Source: Charina bottae (lineage: Eukaryota; Chordata; Lepidosauria; Squamata; Charinaidae). From it: a stretch of DNA of 64,000 nt. Made by a program: the position numbers and the translations under genes. Shown here in pieces: positions 57,401 to 64,000 of this stretch. The DNA lies in the NCBI GenBank assembly GCA_023362775.1, contig JALMGJ010000004.1, forward strand, positions 35,394,929-35,458,928. Direction: 5' to 3'. The notes beneath the pieces were generated by a model. It was not told where the DNA came from, did no database searches, and worked only from the letters and a program-made list of their open reading frames with translations. Position 1 is the first letter of the stretch; the number at the start of each line of letters is the position of its first letter.

Positions 57401-58595
57401 ACAGTTTATTTCACAGAGAGAAAACACACATGAATGCTAGAAGAATGCTCTTCCAGTTTTCCTATGCAGAAATAACTGATGAATAAAAAATCAGTCCATC
57501 ATGTGATCTGAGATCTAGCATCTGAAAACATAAAGCCCAGTCCCTTTCATGATTTAAACCATACAGCATGTCTGTGAGAACCAAACCTATAAAATCTGTA
57601 ACTGCCCTTACATTTGGGTTTTAATAGCAAATCTGAATTATTGTTAAAACAGTAATTTTAATTTGTTTGTTCATTTACAGAATGTTAGTGTTGAAAGATA
57701 TCCAGCCCCAACTGGCTCAGTTCAGATTAATTGTGTCTTCTGTGCAGTATCTGAAATCCTTTTTGGTCTGGGAAAAATGAAACAGGCATATGAGAAATAC
57801 TTTGAGAAGACTCTGATTGCTTTTTCAAGTTGGTGAAAAGTTGAGACATATCTTGAACACTTGGTAACATGCCAGCTGCTGAGAAAAATAGACATATCTC
57901 TGTCATGCCACTTGGTATAGTGTAAACTGCTGGAATTAGGATGGTCAGGCTGCCAGGGGTGAACTTGGACAGTAGCAAGAATAGGAAGTCGGTGCCCGAT
58001 CATGAAATGTTCCACGTACATCTTTGTTGCCAGGGTGTCACACGCCTTGTTATATTACTCTTCATGCAGCCCCCCCACTTCTTCTTTTTTTAAAAAAAAC
58101 AGGCATTGTCCACTATTTTATTAGCCCTGCTGAAATGCTTGTTACTATAATGGGCAGGAAAGAATAGTGGACCTGCATATTGTATGGAGTTCTGAAATGA
58201 TATATTCACCTTAAAGACATAGTGTATGCAAGGTCATTGTCAATGGGGAATCATCAGTGTCTGAAAAGGAAGGTAGATTAGCTTCCATCACATTATTTTT
58301 TGTCCATCAGATACACTTATTTATATGGGAGAGAGCAAAAGGAAGATATTATTAAAATTAATTTTTAAAAAACCCTGATTGGAAAATCCTTGCAAGAGCA
58401 CCTCAAGATTTGGAACACTTGCAACTCAACCAACTTGTGTTTTGCCTTGGGGGTCACTAGTGTGACAACTGCAATGCAGAATGCCCCCCCCCCACCTTTA
58501 TTCCCATGTCCCAATAGACATAGAGATAGAGATAAGCAGCAGCTGGACAGCAAACAGTCATGCTGAAAGAATGAGTATTTAAATATTCAGCTCCC
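54425..58595. other. Long unique region, no gene seen
   Basis: About 4.2 kb of AT-rich DNA without recognisable exons. A possible L2 or SINE tail remnant lies at 55485-55540 (AAAGGCGGGATAAAATTTAA and AATA units). The 147-codon minus frame at 55164-55607 ends in that remnant and has no domain. Confidence 0.45.
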
Positions 58596-58599
58596 ATTT

Positions 58600-58930
58600 T
58601 TGAAAATTGCATTGCAATTTTGAAAGCACATTTTCACTTAGGGAAATTAGGCCTTAGAGTCCTGCTGCAGATGACTGACAGAGCCAGCTCCCTGTCAATC
58701 TCCTATGGCTCTGAATGCTGATTAATTCCCCATTTAAACTGCATGACTACATTTTGTATTGTATGCTCGCATCATGAGGAACAGTAATGTCTCTGCTGGA
58801 TTTACTGAGATGCTAAAAGAACAAGGAGGGGAAAAAAATCCCAGCAAAACCTTTTGCTGCCGCACCTTCTGAGATACAGAAAGGTTTGGCTCAGTACCAG
58901 ATGACAGTAAGTGAAGGACTGGCATCTAAA
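58600..58930. promoter_or_regulatory. Candidate conserved non-coding element
   Basis: Even base composition and words such as GAATGCTGATTAATTCCCC, ACTTAGGGAAATTAGGCC and CTGCAGATGACTGACAGAGC, with no repeat or coding signal. It is an impression from sequence texture only. Confidence 0.25.
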
Positions 58931-58934
58931 CCTC

Positions 58935-60350
58935 AGATTTCCAAGTCATGTCATTAAGCAAAAGACTTTCAGAAGCTCATGGTCTGATCTCTTGACATGT
59001 CTCTGATCCAAAGTTCTATGAAATTGCAAGCAAATGGGAAGAACATTAGAAAAACCAACTATGCCCACTTTGTTCCTCTCTATAATATTCACCATACAAA
59101 TTATTGCTGTTCTGCAATACACAAGGGTGTTCTCCTGACACCCTTTTACCATGTTTCATATGATTTCATATTGCTCCAGTGTTTGGGCGAACAAGCAGTG
59201 GCTTCTATTCAGTCTACCTACACTTTCGCTCTGTGAAGAGATTTATAGAAACCAAACAGTTGATAAAATACATTTCACTAGTACAAGAGCAACAATGAAG
59301 GAGGGAAAGAGAGGGATAAAAGGGTTCCTCTTGCACTCTTATCTTGTAAATCAGAGGTTCAAGCCCCTTATCAGAAGCACCTGAATTTTGGGGCAACTCA
59401 TAAGGTACACTTGGTAACTATAATGTTTGTACTCCATAAACTTCCTACTAAGGATGTACTGTATGTTAATCTCATTAATTTCATACCTTTAAAAGCTTTT
59501 GGTGTTTGAATAATGTCCATAACAATTAATTAGTTCCTTCGATGTATCAATGTCTGTATTAACTTTTAAACTGAGCTGTGTTGTGCAATTTAATTTTGAA
59601 TTCATACAAAAGCAGACTCTTCTAAGAATCTCTTCCCTCTCTCCCACATTACTATGACTTGTTGAAACTTAAAATGACTCTCATACTGGTAGATTTTCTC
59701 TTAATAGAAGTGCTGTGCATGAACTTTTATTACTCCTGAATATTACAAATATATATTACAAAATTTCCCAAAATTAAAAAAAGAAAGTAGCCCATCAGTT
59801 TCTCTTTCACAAAAACTAAAGAGCTCTTGTATTTTTTAGCACCTGGTTAGAAGTTCAGCAGAAGGATGGACAATCATAATCATTCAGGTGTAGCACAAGT
59901 ATCATTTCAACAGCTTGGGAGATTTAAAAATTAAGAGAGAGCTAAAGTGCTTTGTGGTTACCATGGGTGACTAAACAAGCAGTCCTTGGTGATACACAAG
60001 GTGAAAGCAAATATAAAAATCAAAACCCCTTTCTCAAAGGTGAAGAAGTAGTCTTGCTCTTGTCTTCCAGTAAATTGCTGCACAAGTAGTAATGCAAAAT
60101 CCATGTACTCTTGGTTTTCCCCATCTGTTTCCACCCTCTCTATTGTGTTGCTTTTTCTAAGTGAAAAGGGGAAGAGAGTGAATGGAGTGGGCCTATCCAG
60201 TGCAAAATAAGAACATAGTGCATTAGAAAAATAAACTAGGCATAGTGGCAAACACATTTTTGTTTAAAGCCTTTCATCTCCTTCTTTAGCTCCTTTTTGT
60301 TTCAGCTGTTGTGAACACTTGCTATAAGGCCAATGTTCTATTGAAAGGAT
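58935..60350. other. Unique DNA, no gene seen
   Basis: No exon, RNA or repeat family recognised. Confidence 0.45.
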
Positions 60351-60354
60351 CTTC

Positions 60355-60412
60355 CTCCCTTTTTATTTATTTATTTATCTATTTATCTACCTATTTATTT
60401 ATTTATTTGTAT
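60355..60412. repeat. (TTTA)n/(TCTA)n microsatellite
   Basis: TTTA units interrupted by TCTA and CCTA, perhaps the decayed tail of a minus-strand LINE or SINE. Confidence 0.85.
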
Positions 60413-60499
60413 TCCTCTCATTTTTATTTGAAACATGCCATTCAAATTGGAGGTAGGAGCAGAGATCAGCAAACCCTGTCAGCTCTTGTCAACCCAGGT

Positions 60500-60960
60500 G
60501 TAACAGTGTGATCTTCTTAAATTGCTGCTAATCTGCCAAAAATCTCTTTTATCTGCTGTCTCCATCATGCTGTTTGCTCACATTTGGTTAACACTTTAAA
60601 TTTCCCTTTTGGAGGTGTCACTGTTTGCCATTTAGTAACTAAGATGAACTGTGAGAGCAGCTTAAAGCACATGGATTTGGGAAGCTCAAAAAGCTGATTA
60701 GCTATTCAGGGAGAATAATCTTATTGAAAGTAGTAAGAGCTGTATAAAGAATGCTTTCCCCTTTCCCCATAACAATCTTCTAATTATGTTGTCAAGCTTG
60801 CTGTCGTGTTCTCTCCCTGTGCCATTAAGGAAACCATTTTCTATGTTAAAAAAGAGATTTCCAGATCGTGATGATGTTTGCTGATTTTTTTTATTGTTTA
60901 AAGAATCTGTGTGTATTAAACCAAACATTAAAAAATGATTCATGTGCAGCATAATTATTT
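60500..60960. promoter_or_regulatory. Candidate conserved non-coding element
   Basis: It holds AAATTGCTGCTAATCTGCC, GCTGATTAGCTATTCAGG, TCTAATTATGTTG and GCATAATTATTTGAG, that is, many TAAT-core homeodomain-like sites in non-repetitive sequence. It has no coding potential. Low certainty. Confidence 0.3.
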
Positions 60961-61013
60961 GAGATGAAGAGCTGAAGGCAAGGGTGGAGGGAGAAAGGCG
61001 GGACATGTGTATG

Positions 61014-61026
61014 GTGTGTGTGTGTG

Positions 61027-61068
<42 letters not shown>
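61014..61068. repeat. Self-complementary (GT)n(TA)n(CA)n
   Basis: A GT run (61014-61027), TA run (to about 61038) and CA run (to 61068) form an imperfect palindrome able to fold into one hairpin. Purine-pyrimidine alternation is also Z-DNA prone. Confidence 0.9.
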
Positions 61069-61070
<2 letters not shown>

Positions 61071-61074
61071 GTGG

Positions 61075-61765
61075 GGGGAGAAGGAAAGAGAGAGATTGGT
61101 GGGATTAGTATTCCACATCACTGCAAGAGGCTTTCACCTCTGTGGCTGGATTCTGAATCTGGCTGGGACCTTTGTGATTGAAACACAATAATAAATCAAT
61201 AGCAGAAGCAAGGGTCATAAGCAAGGCCAACCAATATCTACAGCAGTAGATTTAATAGTAAAATGTAACAGTACCCAGTCAATTGTCGGATAACAAGTTC
61301 AATGGTGCACAAATCTGCTTGGGTTCCTGGACCTGGTGCAGTTGGATGAGTGATGGTGAGGGAAGAATTGAATATGTTGAGGGGCAACCAGGCTTGACTG
61401 TGGCCATTCACATATCCCAACTGTACCAAAATAGAACTAATTGAATCATCCATTTGTATGAAAGCCAGCTTCCAAGATTTTCAGATTTGTATTCTACCAT
61501 CAAAGGCTAGGGTGGCTAGAGATTTTAGAAGTTGCATCCCCAATGCATCTAAAGGCTGACAGGTTAGGAGAAATCACATGCCTTCTTATTGTCTGCTATT
61601 TTGTGATAAGTACAAAACTGCAGAATGAAACATTTATTAAGTGGGTCTAAACATTTTTTAAGCAGGTCTAAACATCATCCTGGCATTGGGGCCACTGAAA
61701 GATGGGCCTATTTCTTCCATATAAATTATATCTCTACACTCAGCCCACCGACTGAGCCACATTTA
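61075..61765. other. Unique DNA, no gene seen
   Basis: Nothing recognised. Confidence 0.45.
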
Positions 61766-61767
61766 TG

Positions 61768-61895
61768 AGTTTATTTATTTATTGGATTTATATCCATCTT
61801 TATTTTGTGAAGTTCAAAATGACATACATAGTACCCCCTCTTTCTATTTTCCTACAACAACATCCCTGTAAGGTGGATTGGGCTATGAATTGTGC
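61768..61895 (-). repeat. SINE 3' part, diverged
   Basis: TTTATTTATTTATTGGATTTA followed by ATATCC, then CAACAACATCCCTGTAAGGT and GGATTGGGCTATGAA, is the complement of the squamate SINE body also seen at 1744-1900 and 47335-47662. The tRNA head is not visible. Confidence 0.5.
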
Positions 61896-61899
61896 ATGT

Positions 61900-62325
61900 T
61901 TTCTTTTCTTTTTTTGGAATCTTTCACCTGTCCTGAAATTGAAAACAGAAAGAGCATCGAAGTGGAAAATGCACCAGCTAAACTGTAAGGTTACAGAAGG
62001 TCTAGAATGTTGCAGTGCTTAATCTTGACGAGGATTTAAAATGTAAGAAAAAATGAAAATGCATTTAGAAGTTTAGTGCACACTGCCTATTTTCTAATAG
62101 GACTGTAAGTTTTATTTCATAATTTTATTTGATCATTTGTATTAATGAAAATGTATTAGTATTTGGTTTTTCTCTATCAAATATCATACATAGTGTGTGA
62201 AAAGGGTTGGTGGCCTTTGAACATTCTCACATTTGCCATTAAATAAGCTAGTTGTTGTATTCAACACTAAAATTAAAACTAATATTAATAGGCAACAACA
62301 ATCAGATATTAACTCCCAAATGCCC
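61900..62325. other. Unique AT-rich DNA, no gene seen
   Basis: Nothing recognised. Confidence 0.45.
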
Positions 62326-62329
62326 TTCT

Positions 62330-63230
62330 GAATAGCTGTTTTCAAAGCCTTTCTGAAGCTCAGGAATGAGGTACTGTCTGGATCTCTGGTGGAAGGCTGT
62401 TCCAATGGGTGGGGCTGTCACTAAAAATCATTTTTAATTTTTTAACCTCACCAAATCTCCCATGGGGAAGGAAACACAGCATACCCACCCAGGATGAATG
62501 CATTGGATGGATAGGATCCATTTGAAGTACATGGTCTGCAGTTACCTAGGTGCCAAACCGAAGCACTCTGTCGGTCCATACCTTCACTTTGAATTGTATC
62601 AGAAGTATTGGCAGCTAAATGCAGAATCTGCAACATACTGTAGGTGTTATACATAAATAGTTATTTTCACCTGCTAGCCCATGGACTGCTGCCTTTTGTA
62701 TTGATTTTTGGTTTCCAAATAGTCTTCAGAGGCCACACCATCTTGACTGGGCTTCCTTCTGCCTATCAAACATGAGCCATGGGTCTAGGAGAACCCCCTA
62801 ATCATGGATCTGCTCCTCTACATCCAGAGTAATCACTGGAGCAATTGAAGTGCCAGATAGTTCCTCAGCAAGCAGTAACTCAGTATTGCAAGGTTTCTGT
62901 TTCAACCAGTTTCTCCTCATCAAGATCCCTACAGCCTCTAGAAATTAGGTCAGACCTTTCACTGCATCACTTCCCTAGCCCAGGATGGCAATGTATATTG
63001 GAGTATCATCAGTGTATTGATAAGACCTCAACTCAAACTTGTGGGTGATCTCACCTAGTGGCTTCACATATATGTTAAACAGCAGGAGAGAAAGTTATGA
63101 ACCTTGCAGAACCTCACACTGGAGTATCAGGTAGATAGATCTCTCTTCCCCTGCTGCCACTGACTGGAACTGCCAACTCAGGAAAGAACTGCTGTAAATC
63201 AGTGCCTTTGACTCACTGGGGACCCGGGTC
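62330..63230 (-). pseudogene. Old L2-type LINE relic with RT box
   Basis: On the minus strand, about 63000-63200 reads as a decayed RT palm: LQQFFPELAVPVSGSRGR, VLQGS, LLLFNIYVKPLGEI, and YQYTDDTPIYIA where YADD has become YTDD. At the other end, 62330-62405 reads STSFLSFRKALKT, the end of ORF2. The material between is too decayed to follow. Stops and frameshifts are frequent. Confidence 0.6.
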
Positions 63231-63239
63231 TTCTTCACC

Positions 63240-64000
63240 ACCCATATGGGCTTGAGGTCCTCTTTGGATTCTAAGCTGCCGTTCCAGCCCCAAGGTGCAG
63301 CACTCCCTGTGATGGAAAACCTAATCTCTTCTGCCCTTCCTCTTCCAGTTTTATTAATCTCACTTTCCCTTTCTCTCCAACATTCACAGCTCCCTTCTTG
63401 TTCTTCCTACCACCTCATTTCAATTCCCTTTCTCTCCTGCTCCAGTTGTTCTGATTCTGCAACTACCAATATCACCTCTCCTTCTACCACTCTGGCAATC
63501 TGCTTATTTATCTGTTCCTTTACTTGCTTTGCTCCTTCCTCCTTCTCTTCATCATTACATTTTGGCACCACCCATTCACTGAACACCAGCAGATGTCTAG
63601 TGCTCCCCCCAATTCTTTCTGAGGTCAACAGACTGGCTGCATAGCTCAAGTAATCCAGGTATCTGCTGGGTCTCTTGGGGAGCAGAGTGACATGTTGTTT
63701 GGTCACCATTACGAACATTCAAAAACAAATCAGCCTAAACACATTTTTCTCTCCCTGTATACTTATAAGTCACCCTTATAACTGACTATGTTTTTGTAAT
63801 ATAAAACAAATTGTTTTAATAACCCCTGAATAGATTGCTTACTGTCATCCCTAATCCTAAAGCACACTAATTTGAAATTAGGTCCCACTGAAGTCAATGG
63901 GCTTACTTCTGAGAAGACAGTGCATGCCTGTGGCACCTCTACTGTGGAAAGCTTTTCTGCTGGAGGCCATCTTCTTTTCAGTGCCATCTCAAGACCTGGC
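63240..64000. other. Mostly unrecognised DNA with a dispersed repeat core
   Basis: The 103-codon minus frame (63407-63718) has a charged central segment but no known domain, and the overlapping plus frame is its shadow. At 63876-63935 TTAGGTCCCACTGAAGTCAA then TGGGCTTACTTCTGAG matches the unnamed dispersed core noted at 32660-32735. Confidence 0.4.

Noticed and set aside
1..64000. CRISPR arrays, bacterial operons or phage genes
   Set aside because: All repeats are eukaryotic transposons or microsatellites; there is no spacer-repeat pattern or dense coding.

Overview
This window looks like ordinary nuclear DNA of a squamate reptile (a lizard or snake), and no host protein-coding exon could be recognised in it. 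The taxonomic call rests on the repeats: a tRNA-headed Sauria-type SINE with its own target-site duplication (25352-25691), a 5S-rRNA-derived SINE, RTE/BovB LINEs, many L2-clade LINEs whose 3' ends run into AATA-type microsatellites, and several vertebrate Penelope-like element (PLE) families. The unique sequence is AT-rich and non-coding, as in a gene desert or a very large intron. Three stretches (about 8690-8900, 58600-58930 and 60500-60960) read like conserved regulatory DNA, but that is only an impression.

Layout. 1-11 kb: mostly unique DNA with two 3' fragments of L2, a possible LTR remnant and a 290-bp insertion of unknown type flanked by a 16-bp direct repeat. 11.2-12.2 kb: minus-strand 3' end of a non-LTR element with a zinc-finger-like tail. 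12.5-16.9 kb: a young 4.4-kb PLE insertion made of two nearly identical inverted copies (RT plus GIY-YIG endonuclease, both reading frames open, hammerhead ribozymes at both ends). 17.1-20.1 kb: an old L2 relic, then a 1.5-kb non-coding L1-like retroposon with a 16-bp target duplication. 22.7-27.8 kb: four SINEs, a simple truncated PLE and an L1-like derivative. 30-35.3 kb: several L2 copies of different ages, two of them lacking the RT core, and one MITE. 35.7-40.8 kb: two overlapping BovB copies that share one stop codon, one truncated at 5' and one at 3'. 40.9-44.1 kb: a second inverted-dimer PLE. 45-47.7 kb: a perfect 24-bp hairpin, a solo LTR and a SINE. 49.1-51.3 kb: an internally deleted L2 with an open 524-codon frame that keeps the endonuclease and has lost the RT. 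51.6-52.8 kb: a third inverted-dimer PLE carrying a nested hAT-type MITE. 53-64 kb: unique DNA with two L2 relics and minor repeats.

The most striking point is the repeated architecture of the PLE insertions. Three of four, from three different families, are single insertions (one 12-, 17- or 12-bp target duplication each) that contain two head-to-head copies. In every case only one copy has the terminal 32-37 nt and the inverted copy stops just short of them. Hammerhead-type cores (CTGAAGA, stem II, GAAA) occur near the 3' end of all seven PLE copies. The genes here do not form a host pathway. They are mobile-element proteins: RT and endonucleases that copy their own RNA into the genome, plus non-autonomous relatives that would depend on them.
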